Below, one piece after another: positions 18,084-24,140 of a stretch of 64,000 bases of DNA. The stretch's first letter is position 1. Every line of letters begins with the position of its first letter. The DNA is taken from positions 1 through 64,000 of IMG/VR virus record IMGVR_UViG_3300013772_000006. The stretch is one strand, 5' to 3'. The notes beneath the pieces are model-generated. The model was not told where the DNA came from, did not search any database, and was given only the letters and a program-made list of their open reading frames with translations. The DNA is from a virus. The translations under genes were made by a program, and so were the position numbers.

Positions 18084-18109
18084 CTGGTTAATAATTAGTT
18101 AATAACCAG
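18084..18109. promoter_or_regulatory. Inverted repeat with CtrA-type box upstream of regulator gene
   Basis: CTGGTTA (18084-18090) and TAACCAG (18103-18109) form a dyad. Read on the minus strand it contains TTAA-CTAATTA-TTAACC, which fits the CtrA recognition sequence TTAA-N7-TTAAC. It lies about 45 bases before the start of the winged-helix gene, between it and the upstream gene. It is a candidate operator for the phage protein or host CtrA; binding is inferred. Confidence 0.5.
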
Positions 18110-18115
18110 TTTACT

Positions 18116-18286
18116 TCAAAACGGTGGCGACGGATATGCTGTTGGTACCCCGCCAACTAATACGGTCGGCGGATCGGTATTCGGGTCTGGCCCATTTACA
18201 ATCGGCGTAACCACTACCGCAATATGCCTGGCGTGCCCCGCGGCTCGCTTGGCATCTTTTGCAGCTTGATCAGTAGCGAGTGACAT
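18116..18286 (-). CDS. Hypothetical small protein (56 aa)
   Basis: A 56-residue protein beginning MSLATDQAAKDAKRAAGHARH behind a strong GGAGG. The N-terminal half is an Ala/Lys/Arg helix. The second half is Pro/Thr-rich with a possible beta segment. It lies upstream of the regulator gene and downstream of a hairpin terminator candidate. No family is recognised. Confidence 0.6.
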   Translation of the reverse strand: MSLATDQAAKDAKRAAGHARHIAVVVTPIVNGPDPNTDPPTVLVGGVPTAYPSPPF

Positions 18287-18430
18287 TTTATCCTCCATTA
18301 CCCTCGTGCATCGAAACCCCCAAGTAGGTCCAGCAGGGCGCATCCCCCATTGGCCAAGCCGCTAGTGCGGCGCCGGATGGCCCCGCCAGACCCGGTTTGA
18401 CCATGACAGAGATATATTACCAAAATATGA

Positions 18431-18460
18431 AGGGGTTGGCAAGTTAATGCCAACCCCCTT
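18431..18460 (-). terminator. Intergenic hairpin, probable terminator
   Basis: GGGGTTGGCA (18432-18441) and TGCCAACCCC (18448-18457) form a perfect 10-base GC-rich stem with the six-base loop AGTTAA. It follows the leftward gene ending at 18488. On the minus strand it is followed by TCATATTTTGG, a weak T-rich tail. This suits an intrinsic terminator that insulates the next gene. Confidence 0.55.
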
Positions 18461-18487
18461 GGTTTCGACTTGCGGGCGACCCGCGGT

Positions 18488-18895
18488 TTACAAGCCGTAC
18501 AGGTCGATAGTGCCAGTCGTACCAGTCGCACCAGTTACAACAGGAGCGATGGTCGATTTATGAACCTGCGCGTCCGCCGACTGGATAGCCGCATTCTGCA
18601 CCGCCCGCTGAGTGGCATCAATATTCTCGGGCTTGTTAGCTTCCTGAGCAGCGAGCGCAACAGCACCAGTTGCACCACTTACAGCATGGTCGATTACTGA
18701 TTGGCGGGCCTGAACATCCGCCACATTCTGCGTGGCACGCTGAGTGGCATCAATTGCCTCAGGCGTATAAGGACCAGTAACCCCATAGGGCTGCACGGGC
18801 GGGTTAGTACGATATTGGCCAGTAAGCCCCTGTGACGTAGCCGCGTACTCCGCGGCGCGACGGTTAGCCTGATCTTGATCATCTTTTAACGACAT
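18488..18895 (-). CDS. Hypothetical repeat-containing protein (135 aa)
   Basis: A 135-residue protein with a twice-repeated segment. IDATQRATQNVADVQARQSV followed by SGATGA occurs near residue 48, and IDATQRAVQNAAIQSADAQV followed by TGATGT near residue 92. The repeats read as amphipathic helices joined to Gly-Ala-Thr-Gly turns, which recall the collagen-like genes. AGGAG precedes the ATG, and a sigma70-like promoter lies about 65 bases upstream. The function is unknown; a small virion or scaffold-like protein is possible. Confidence 0.6.
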   Translation of the reverse strand: MSLKDDQDQANRRAAEYAATSQGLTGQYRTNPPVQPYGVTGPYTPEAIDATQRATQNVADVQARQSVIDHAVSGATGAVALAAQEANKPENIDATQRAVQNAAIQSADAQVHKSTIAPVVTGATGTTGTIDLYGL

Positions 18896-18958
18896 AGAAC
18901 TCTCCTGTTAAGGAGGAGCCACCGGCCCGTAAGGGACCGGTTGCGCCGGTGAACCAGC

Positions 18959-18987
18959 ACCATACCATATCCCGGTTAATAAATCAA
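18959..18987 (-). promoter_or_regulatory. Sigma70-like promoter for the repeat-protein gene
   Basis: On the minus strand TTGATT (18987-18982), a 17-base spacer and TATGGT (18964-18959) match a host sigma70 promoter. It lies in the 99-base gap upstream of the gene starting at 18895. Motif match only. Confidence 0.45.
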
Positions 18988-18994
18988 GTACAGA

Positions 18995-19519
18995 TTAGGG
19001 TAGGTTTTCCAGGTACTCGTGCAGCAAGCCACGGAGTGCTAGGCGACTAAGACCCGTCACATAGAACGGATAGTCCTCGCTATCGTCCTGTTTGAACTCG
19101 ATCATGCCGATAAACATGGATACCGGCTTAACCTTTCCTTGTTCGATGTCCTTAATTAAACCTTTGAGCATATTAAGCGGCGTATCTTCGTCCGGCGGAA
19201 TAGGGGCCCCTTTTAAGTCGGCATAGAGCAGGGTGGTGGTTTTCTCGTCCAAGTACGTCCGTAGGGAAATAACCTCTTCATCGGTCAATTTATACTCGAT
19301 CACTCCGGTAGACGACAGCGGTGCCCAACCGGGGCCAACGGTAGCCGCCCCCGTCGGGCGCTTACCAAAACTGGCGTTGGAACCCTGCGCGACATTCGGC
19401 GGTACGTTACTGGCCGGTAAAGGGGGAAACGGGAGCACCTTGGGGGGCGCCTTACCAAAATCCTGCGGCAGGGGGAGGATGTCGCCGAGATCAATTGGTT
19501 CATTAGGATCTTTGATCAT
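18995..19519 (-). CDS. Hypothetical protein (174 aa)
   Basis: A 174-residue protein. Residues 1-65 are Pro-, Gly- and Ala-rich and probably disordered (LPLPQDFGKAPPKVLPFPPL). Residues 75-174 look folded and helical, with YKLTDEEVISLRTYLDEKTT and FYVTGLSRLALRGLLHEYL. Its ATG overlaps the stop of the tandem-repeat gene upstream. No known domain is recognised. Confidence 0.55.
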   Translation of the reverse strand: MIKDPNEPIDLGDILPLPQDFGKAPPKVLPFPPLPASNVPPNVAQGSNASFGKRPTGAATVGPGWAPLSSTGVIEYKLTDEEVISLRTYLDEKTTTLLYADLKGAPIPPDEDTPLNMLKGLIKDIEQGKVKPVSMFIGMIEFKQDDSEDYPFYVTGLSRLALRGLLHEYLENLP

Positions 19520-19740
19520 GTGGCCTGAGCCTTTACCAGCTTGGCAATATAGGCCGCGTCGGCCTTCTTGCGGTCATTGCGGCGCTTGGTCCGGGCCTGA
19601 GCCTTTACCAGCTTGGCAATATAGGCCGCGTCGGCCTTCTTGCGGTCATTGCGGCGCTTGGTCCGGGCCGGGTCATCGGACTTATTGACATAGGTGTACA
19701 AGCCCTTTTGTATCTTTATAAGATGACATTGTTGGCGCAT
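19516..19740 (-). CDS. Small basic protein with exact internal duplication (74 aa)
   Basis: A 74-residue, very basic protein. A 24-residue unit with the core RTKRRNDRKKADAAYIAKLV occurs twice in tandem because the DNA is duplicated. AGGT precedes the ATG. The positively charged helix could bind nucleic acid or membranes; one copy may be the ancestral form. No family is recognised. It is coupled to the next gene by overlap. Confidence 0.55.
   Translation of the reverse strand: MRQQCHLIKIQKGLYTYVNKSDDPARTKRRNDRKKADAAYIAKLVKAQARTKRRNDRKKADAAYIAKLVKAQAT
19522..19667. repeat. 72-bp tandem duplication inside a small gene
   Basis: Two essentially identical 72-base units lie side by side (about 19522-19593 and 19594-19665), followed by the first bases of a third. 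The unit length is a multiple of three, so the reading frame is kept. The near-perfect identity implies a recent duplication or a site prone to copy-number change. Confidence 0.85.
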
Positions 19741-19748
19741 TTGTCTAC

Positions 19749-19943
19749 CTATAAGTCGTATTCGTCAGTCGTCGTCCAGGCATAGAGTTCGAGCTCGGTC
19801 CGCAGCTTGTACACGCCAATTGTAACGACTTCGTTAACCTCGGCATGGCAACTGGTATCCTCGTTGGCGATAAAATAGGTGTCATCACCGTCGACATCAC
19901 GTTTCACATATAGTGTCTTCGGGAACTTTTCGTCTTTGGACAT
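19749..19943 (-). CDS. Hypothetical small protein (64 aa)
   Basis: A 64-residue acidic protein (MSKDEKFPKTLYVKRDVDG ... TTDEYDL) with alternating strands suggesting a small beta fold: TLYVKRD, TYFIANE and VVTIGVYKL. GGAGGA precedes the chosen ATG; a longer in-frame ATG upstream has no such site. A sigma70-like promoter lies just upstream. Small acidic early phage proteins often inhibit host factors, but nothing specific is recognised here. Confidence 0.6.
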   Translation of the reverse strand: MSKDEKFPKTLYVKRDVDGDDTYFIANEDTSCHAEVNEVVTIGVYKLRTELELYAWTTTDEYDL

Positions 19944-19967
19944 GGGGGTGTCCTCCTGTTTAGAAGA

Positions 19968-19996
19968 CCAATAGCAAAACCGTGTTACCGTGTCAA
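19968..19996 (-). promoter_or_regulatory. Sigma70-like promoter
   Basis: On the minus strand TTGACA (19996-19991), a 17-base spacer and TATTGG (19973-19968) lie about 25 bases before the start of the 64-residue protein gene. The perfect -35 and correct spacing make this one of the better promoter candidates in the accessory block. Confidence 0.55.
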
Positions 19997-20042
19997 GCAG
20001 GTCCCCCACCCGTTTGCAAGCAGTGACGAGGGGGGCTTAGCT

Positions 20043-20183
20043 TCAAGGAGCGGGCCCAGACCCAACGCCGGCAAAATAGAGGCCGGCGGCAATGATAGCG
20101 AGCACTACGAGAATTGCTACGCCTTTAGGGTCGACCGCCGTCTTTGACGGGCGTTTTGGCCGTTTTATAGGTCGTTTCCCCAT
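20043..20183 (-). CDS. Single-pass membrane microprotein (46 aa)
   Basis: A 46-residue protein starting MGKRPIKRPKRPSKTAVDPK, a strongly positive N-terminus, followed by one transmembrane helix (VAILVVLAIIAAGLYFAGV) and a short Pro-rich tail. By the positive-inside rule the N-terminus stays cytoplasmic. Its ATG follows the TAA of the upstream membrane-protein gene by three bases, so the two are coupled. It could modify the membrane or act in superinfection exclusion; the function is unknown. Confidence 0.6.
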   Translation of the reverse strand: MGKRPIKRPKRPSKTAVDPKGVAILVVLAIIAAGLYFAGVGSGPAP

Positions 20184-20186
20184 GGC

Positions 20187-20420
20187 TTAGCCCGGTGGCG
20201 GATTACGGGGTGGGAACCAAGTGAACCCGGAAAAGGCGGGATAGAGCAGCCTTACCAGGATCAAGATTGCCACCAATGTTAGAATCGCCAGGAGTATCTG
20301 GACAACGTGTGGCGGCAGGGCAATCCCCAGAACTCCTAGGAACCACACGATAACAAAGAACGCCAGTACCAGAAAGCCCAGGTAGATCAGGGCTCGGATT
20401 ACGGCTTCGAAGAGGTTCAT
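20187..20420 (-). CDS. Small two-pass membrane protein (77 aa)
   Basis: A 77-residue hydrophobic protein with two predicted transmembrane helices, LIYLGFLVLAFFVIVWFLGV and VVQILLAILTLVAILILVRL, joined by a short turn (ALPPH), and a Pro-rich polar C-terminus. AGGTG precedes the ATG. It is paired with a second tiny membrane protein. It could be holin-like or an exclusion protein; it is far from the main lysis cassette. Confidence 0.6.
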   Translation of the reverse strand: MNLFEAVIRALIYLGFLVLAFFVIVWFLGVLGIALPPHVVQILLAILTLVAILILVRLLYPAFSGFTWFPPRNPPPG

Positions 20421-20461
20421 GTTACACCTGTTGTAAACGGGAGGCTACTATGCCTCCAGCT

Positions 20462-20815
20462 TTATGTATTTTTACTTAATTGTGGGTATCGCTTGGCCAT
20501 CGCCGTCGCCTTAAGCCGCTTGGCCTCAGCCTCGAGTTCATCGATTGTTTGTGTCAATTTTATTTGCACCGCGGCATCCGTCGACCATATATCTAATTGC
20601 TCGTCCGTCATTTCAAGCCGGTCATTGGGAATTGACATCCAGCAATATTTAAGCTTGGGTACCCCCGGATAGGTAAAGGCCATTTTGAACCAAGTACCCG
20701 TATACCCTTCGGGACTACTATTCGTAATATCGTGTAGGGAGGCATCGGCCGTCGCGAAATAGGCCGGCAGCTTGGCGTCGATCGCCTTTTGGATCTGTAG
20801 GGCGGTTATTTTCAT
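20462..20815 (-). CDS. Hypothetical protein (117 aa)
   Basis: A 117-residue protein with an early helix (ITALQIQKAIDAKLPAYF), a central beta region with TWFKMAFTYPGVPKLKYCW, and a C-terminal coiled helix (IDELEAEAKRLKATAMAKR). Its start overlaps the stop of the 57-residue gene as ATGA, and it closes a three-gene unit that begins with the Acb2-like gene. No family is recognised. Confidence 0.55.
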   Translation of the reverse strand: MKITALQIQKAIDAKLPAYFATADASLHDITNSSPEGYTGTWFKMAFTYPGVPKLKYCWMSIPNDRLEMTDEQLDIWSTDAAVQIKLTQTIDELEAEAKRLKATAMAKRYPQLSKNT

Positions 20816-20985
20816 GGCCGAAGCATCAGGTGCTGTTTAATATATTTAAGTGCTTCCTCTATCGTAGTGCAGGCAAATACGGGATGCTCGGTACAAAACT
20901 GGTGATCAGAGGCACCGGATATGGTATAGCCACCGTCGGATAGAGCGGTTATAATAAAGCGCCAAGAGGTTGCGATCGGGGTCAT
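20812..20985 (-). CDS. Hypothetical small protein (57 aa), partner of Acb2-like gene
   Basis: A 57-residue protein (MTPIATSWRFIITALSDGGY ... EEALKYIKQHL) that overlaps its upstream and downstream genes as ATGA at both ends. It reads as two beta strands followed by a C-terminal helix, and the composition is that of a compact domain. Tight coupling to the Acb2/Tad1-like gene makes it a candidate anti-defence accessory. The function is unknown. Confidence 0.55.
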   Translation of the reverse strand: MTPIATSWRFIITALSDGGYTISGASDHQFCTEHPVFACTTIEEALKYIKQHLMLRP

Positions 20986-21203
20986 TGCCGGGGAGCTCCG
21001 TCAGGTTGCCGGGTTATAGCCACATTTATCCACATGGCCAGAGAGCGCAGCTCCCGCAGGATGAAGGTCTTATCGGGACTGTCGGGTAATTCAAGTTCCA
21101 ACAGCCGACAGTAGTCCCCGTTAGCCTTGTGGAACGTGGCCATCTGTAGGATCTGGGCGGGGGTGGGCTTGAGATATTCGAACGTCGTGGGGTGTAGGGG
21201 CAT
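20982..21203 (-). CDS. Acb2/Tad1-hairpin-domain-like protein, anti-CBASS candidate
   Basis: A 73-residue protein. FEYLKPTPAQILQMATFHKA followed by LPDSPDKTFILRELRSLAMW and INVAITRQ closely follows the pattern of phage Acb2/Tad1 hairpin-domain proteins: an N-terminal strand, a helix, a PDS..K motif and a helix ending in a W.N.AI.R-type pattern. Acb2 proteins sequester cyclic oligonucleotide signals and so block CBASS immunity. AAGG lies five bases before the ATG. The gene heads a three-gene unit. The family call is from remembered motif pattern, so it needs profile confirmation. Confidence 0.6.
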   Translation of the reverse strand: MPLHPTTFEYLKPTPAQILQMATFHKANGDYCRLLELELPDSPDKTFILRELRSLAMWINVAITRQPDGAPRQ

Positions 21204-21221
21204 GACCTTGTTACCTTTTTG

Positions 21222-21521
21222 TCAGAGTGGTGGCAAAGTTGGAATATCCGCGTATGGGTCAACCGTATAGACCTTAATCTTTCGAACAGCGTTGTCAAGC
21301 CAGTCGTCCATATCCTTGCCGGTAAGCCGGCTCACAAAGTAGAAAAAGTGCCGGCGCGGCTCGCGGCCGGTGGCTATCATGACCTTGAAGATCCGCTCCG
21401 TGCCCTTTGGGGTGTCAACCAGCTCGATCTTGGGCGGGTTCGGGAACTGGAACTTAGGCCCTAATTTGACCTGGAGGACCTTGGCTATCGTGTCGGGGGT
21501 CAGGTTTTCATAGAGGGCCAT
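21222..21521 (-). CDS. Hypothetical protein (99 aa), start uncertain
   Basis: The part from MALYENLTPDTIAKVLQ reads as a compact alpha/beta domain with RHFFYFVSRLTGKDMDDWL and an acidic Pro-rich end. The open frame extends about 60 codons further upstream to a GTG, but that section looks less protein-like and the sigma70-like promoter beyond it would make it a leader. No start has a good ribosome binding site, so the true N-terminus is open. No family is recognised. Confidence 0.5.
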   Translation of the reverse strand: MALYENLTPDTIAKVLQVKLGPKFQFPNPPKIELVDTPKGTERIFKVMIATGREPRRHFFYFVSRLTGKDMDDWLDNAVRKIKVYTVDPYADIPTLPPL

Positions 21522-21716
21522 ATTGAAAAATACCCGTTTTCTGTCGCTTTTTGAGTATGTGACAAGGTAGCACGCTGGGTTCCGGTGATCAGCACGGTCC
21601 AATAGGTGCCACCTTGCTGGAGTCCGAGTCATCAGGTCCAAATCCATGGCTGAGTGCGAACTCTCATTTACCCGCTGCCTGCATGCCAAGGAACGGGGAC
21701 CACGGACCACGGGAAC

Positions 21717-21745
21717 TTTGTATCCCCCTTATATCAGGATGTCAA
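21717..21745 (-). promoter_or_regulatory. Sigma70-like promoter
   Basis: On the minus strand TTGACA (21745-21740), 17 bases, then TACAAA (21722-21717). It would give a leader of about 190 bases before the ATG at 21521, or start near the first in-frame GTG. It is one of a series of similar promoters in this block. Confidence 0.5.
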
Positions 21746-21916
21746 GGGTGCCTTTGCTTTCCAGTAATATTCCCGGCTTTGGCGCCGTCGGTGTGCCAGG
21801 TTGGCCCACCTATAGGCGGCATTGATGGCCTTTTTACAGGGGGTACAATAACAGATATCGACCCCATATCGCGGGCCCCTACATCGGGGGCACCGGTTTA
21901 GTTTACGCGCGGTCAT
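21734..21916 (-). CDS. Small zinc-finger-like protein (60 aa)
   Basis: A 60-residue basic protein with CPRC near residue 9 and CYCTPC near 22, which together can bind one zinc ion, followed by a basic aromatic helix (AAYRWANLAHRRRQSREYYW). This shape resembles small phage zinc-finger proteins and also the N-terminal parts of HNH homing endonucleases, of which it could be a remnant. A sigma70-like promoter precedes it. The function is unknown. Confidence 0.55.
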   Translation of the reverse strand: MTARKLNRCPRCRGPRYGVDICYCTPCKKAINAAYRWANLAHRRRQSREYYWKAKAPLTS

Positions 21917-21923
21917 GGGTTAA

Positions 21924-21952
21924 GGGTTACACCTTGGGCCCTTAGGTGTCAA
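21924..21952 (-). promoter_or_regulatory. Sigma70-like promoter
   Basis: On the minus strand TTGACA (21952-21947), 17 bases, TAACCC (21929-21924), lying just before the zinc-finger gene. The -35 overlaps the last codons of the cytosine methyltransferase gene. Confidence 0.45.
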
Positions 21953-22805
21953 GGTAGGCGCCTATGAACCGCGCCGCGGGCCGCGGGTCGATGGCGTTCC
22001 CAAATCCGCGCAATTTACCCACTCTATTGGGTACCCCATGAGCCAGCAGACGAACTCCGGGTTTAACGCGCCGGGCTTTTCCGTCGGCTCCGAGGACCCA
22101 TTCATAACCTGCAGACTGAGAGCTGTTAGAGCCACTCCCAGCTTGGCTCCATTCGCTACCGCCTTCCTTTTTCGCTGAAGGAATTGCTCTGGTGTCCCAC
22201 CTGCAGGGCGCGCGACCGGAGTTGCCCAAACTGTCCTCCCCAGCAACCCGTTCACCGGTACGTTCGGGCAATATGGGCCGTCCTTGTGGTCCCGCTGGGT
22301 TGCCGTCGGCCACAAACCAGTATCGGTCCCTGAGGTGGTCCGCCCCCGCGCTCGCGGCCTGGATAGGCATTGCCCCCACGGCGTAGCCCATGGTTTCCAG
22401 GTCACTTCGCACAAGTCCGAGCCATTTAGCCGCTGACGCAACCTGCTCTCCAAAGACGACTGGAGGGCGTCCGACCTCGATGAGGGCCTTGAAATAGGGC
22501 CATAGGTGGCGTTCATCCTTGAATCCTCCTTGTTTTCCGGCAAGGGAGAATGGCTGGCACGGGCAACTGCCGGTCCATACAGGTCGATCGTCAGGCCATC
22601 CGGCCAGACGGAGGGCATAGCTCCAGCCCCCGATACCGGCGAAAAAGTGGCATTGGGTGAAGGTTTTAAGGTCATCCGGGGGTACCTCCGTTATGGATCG
22701 GTCATCCACCTCGCCGTCAGCAATAAGCCCCCTGAATATCAGGGCTTCGAGCCAGCGTACGGCGAAAGGGTCGTTTTCGTTATAATATGTGTATGGTTTA
22801 GGCAT
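21942..22805 (-). CDS. DNA C5-cytosine methyltransferase (Dcm family)
   Basis: A 287-residue enzyme that transfers a methyl group from SAM to cytosine C5. FFAGIGG (54-60) is motif I, GSCPCQPFS has the catalytic Pro-Cys (82-84 PCQ), VVFGEQV (about 117-123) replaces the usual ENV of motif VI, LRDRYWFVA near 158 is motif VIII, and RGFGNAIDPRPAARF near the C-terminus is motif X. It is short for the family and the target recognition region is small. A solitary phage methyltransferase of this kind probably protects phage DNA from host restriction. AAGG before the ATG and a sigma70-like promoter are visible. A second protein may be encoded within it. Confidence 0.85.
   Translation of the reverse strand: MPKPYTYYNENDPFAVRWLEALIFRGLIADGEVDDRSITEVPPDDLKTFTQCHFFAGIGGWSYALRLAGWPDDRPVWTGSCPCQPFSLAGKQGGFKDERHLWPYFKALIEVGRPPVVFGEQVASAAKWLGLVRSDLETMGYAVGAMPIQAASAGADHLRDRYWFVADGNPAGPQGRPILPERTGERVAGEDSLGNSGRAPCRWDTRAIPSAKKEGGSEWSQAGSGSNSSQSAGYEWVLGADGKARRVKPGVRLLAHGVPNRVGKLRGFGNAIDPRPAARFIGAYLDT
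21962..22675 (-). CDS. Overprinted protein inside the cytosine methyltransferase gene
   Basis: A 237-codon open frame on the same strand, one frame shifted, lying wholly inside the methyltransferase gene. It contains segments I recognise from hypothetical proteins of proteobacterial phages: SSLESRLRQRLNGSD, EVTWKPWATPWGQCLSRPRA, GLWPTATQRDHKDGP, GGTPEQFLQRKRKA, then GALNPEFVCWLMGYPIEW. In those phages the same protein is also encoded out of frame within the methyltransferase gene. This argues for a real overlapping gene. The start may be the first ATG or one further in (MNATYGPIS). The function is unknown. Confidence 0.5.
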   Translation of the reverse strand: MTLKPSPNATFSPVSGAGAMPSVWPDGLTIDLYGPAVARASHSPLPENKEDSRMNATYGPISRPSSRSDALQSSLESRLRQRLNGSDLCEVTWKPWATPWGQCLSRPRARGRTTSGTDTGLWPTATQRDHKDGPYCPNVPVNGLLGRTVWATPVARPAGGTPEQFLQRKRKAVANGAKLGVALTALSLQVMNGSSEPTEKPGALNPEFVCWLMGYPIEWVNCADLGTPSTRGPRRGS

Positions 22806-22811
22806 GAGCGG

Positions 22812-22840
22812 GTGGTACCTTATGTCAGTGGGGGTGTCAA
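22812..22840 (-). promoter_or_regulatory. Sigma70-like promoter for the methyltransferase gene
   Basis: On the minus strand TTGACA (22840-22835), 17 bases, then TACCAC (22817-22812). The -10 match is weak and overlaps the region just before the ATG, where AAGG is also the likely ribosome binding site, so the leader would be very short or the start leaderless. Confidence 0.4.
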
Positions 22841-23241
22841 GCCTCAGCCACCCTTTTTAATCGGCGCGATCGCCTATATGCTGCACCGCATGGCTTACAG
22901 TAGGTCTGGTAGCTATCCTTTGATCCGCTGCATATAGGGCAGGTAATCCCATATCCCCGCGGGCGCCGGCCAGACTGGGTTAAAAGCACAGTGGTTTTGT
23001 CATAGTTGTGAAGGGGGTTCTCGTCGAGTAGGGCACTCGCTTCGGCCTTGCGTGCGGTATGCCAGTCCGGAAACCACTCAATCCTGGCCGTGGCGATATC
23101 TCGAGCCCACGATTTTGTACCGTGGCTCTGTAGGCGGGTGGCGAAGGGATTTTGAGACATCCCGATATATAACAGCTTGTCTTTGATGTCGAATAGCCTA
23201 TATATAGCATGTGGCAAGGTGGCGCGGTCTTTATGGGTCAT
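22837..23241 (-). CDS. GIY-YIG nuclease-like protein with zinc finger
   Basis: A 134-residue protein starting at ATG behind GGAGG. AIYRLFDIKDKLLYIGMSQN (about residues 12-31) carries the two strands of a GIY-YIG domain, TRLQSHG and EWFPDWHTARKAEASALLDE provide the Arg and Glu of the active site, and NPLHNYDK closes it. The C-terminal part adds CPIC ... YCKPCG, a zinc finger, and a basic tail. It is probably a free-standing homing-type nuclease, or possibly a restriction-like early enzyme. It is the first gene of the leftward accessory block beside the control region. Confidence 0.7.
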   Translation of the reverse strand: MTHKDRATLPHAIYRLFDIKDKLLYIGMSQNPFATRLQSHGTKSWARDIATARIEWFPDWHTARKAEASALLDENPLHNYDKTTVLLTQSGRRPRGYGITCPICSGSKDSYQTYCKPCGAAYRRSRRLKRVAEA

Positions 23242-23264
23242 CGGTACCTCCATTGGTTGGGTAT

Positions 23265-23293
23265 ACCTTACCACCTTGACATAAGTGTGTCAA
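23265..23293 (-). promoter_or_regulatory. Sigma70-like promoter for the leftward accessory block
   Basis: On the minus strand TTGACA (23293-23288), 17 bases, TAAGGT (23270-23265), about 25 bases before the GIY-YIG gene. A second TTGACA (23302-23297) overlaps it, so two registers are possible. This is the leftmost signal of the divergent control region. Confidence 0.5.
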
Positions 23294-23664
23294 GAGTGTC
23301 AACATTGCCTTTTTCTTTGCTATATATACCAAGGTGCCTCTATAAGACGCGCGAGGGGCGGGCCTTGGCCAGCCTCCCGGTGGGGTGAATCCATCGGTGC
23401 CAAGGTAACATGGTTGTACCATACATCAATAAGTTGCGTGTTATTTATGCGCTTTGCCTATCTCAGCGTGTATATGCTATGCGTTGTATGCATAGCACGT
23501 GTTAACCATGCTAGTTGCGAATGACTCTCATGAGGGCACATACGAAGCTGTGATACCAGTGACTTCTCGCATTGTCACATAGTTCCATAATCAAGTGCAT
23601 GGTTAACAAGGTGGCAAATAAACACCGTTTCACCTTGTAATGGTGTCGTGAGCCATGCAATAAT

Positions 23665-23749
23665 GCATAATATGCATAATATGCAAGCATAATATGCAAG
23701 GTTACATATTTAAAAAAGTCAATAACGGCGGGTTTAAATCGCATAATAT
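23665..23749. repeat. Iteron-like GCATAATAT repeats
   Basis: The nonamer GCATAATAT occurs at 23665-23673, 23674-23682, 23687-23695 and 23741-23749, with further TAATATGCA variants around it. The first two copies abut. Short AT-rich direct repeats like these commonly bind replication initiators or repressors. The surrounding DNA is non-coding. Confidence 0.65.
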
Positions 23750-23930
23750 GTAATATGCAAAAGGAAAACGGCAAAAACCTGTGGGAGAATTGGAGCGTGA
23801 CACCTTGTGACCTTTTGCCGGCTCGCCGCCAAGGACGGCAGCGAAGCAAAAAAATGCAGACAGCCTCTATTCTACTATATATAGAGTTATTATCATAATT
23901 ACACTACTAATAGACAGTTATTGTACACTC

Positions 23931-24140
23931 AAGGTTGCAAGGTGTCGCGATTACGTTTTTTCCCGGTTTCTCCCCGGGGATTTCACGAAAATGGCTTGCA
24001 TATTAGCATATTAAGACCATTGTTTAATGATATCAATAGGTTCGAAATATGTGCTATAGCATAATTCGAAGGTTATTTCATATATTTCTGATATCATTGA
24101 ACAATTTGCCATTCAGCGTGGCATAAGGTTGCAAGGTATC
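23931..24140. repeat. Direct repeat pair AAGGTTGCAAGGT
   Basis: AAGGTTGCAAGGTGTC at 23931-23946 and AAGGTTGCAAGGTATC at 24125-24140 differ at one base and flank the large dyad. They look like binding sites bracketing the dyad. Confidence 0.6.
24020..24104. repeat. 85-bp inverted repeat, origin or operator candidate
   Basis: TTGTTTAATGATATCA (24020-24035) and TGATATCATTGAACAA (24089-24104) are reverse complements with one mismatch. Inside lie two TTCGAA sites (24041 and 24065) and the palindrome GCTATAGC, giving a nested dyad. Its place in the divergent intergenic region fits an origin or bidirectional operator. Confidence 0.6.

Noticed and set aside
23641-23760. CRISPR array from GCATAATAT repeats
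   Set aside because: Repeats are only nine bases with no regular spacers; iterons are a better fit.
23511-23849. 112-codon minus-strand frame in the control region
   Set aside because: Low-quality composition (His/Phe/Leu/Cys runs from AT-rich repeats), no ribosome binding site and no domain pattern; the iterons lie inside it.
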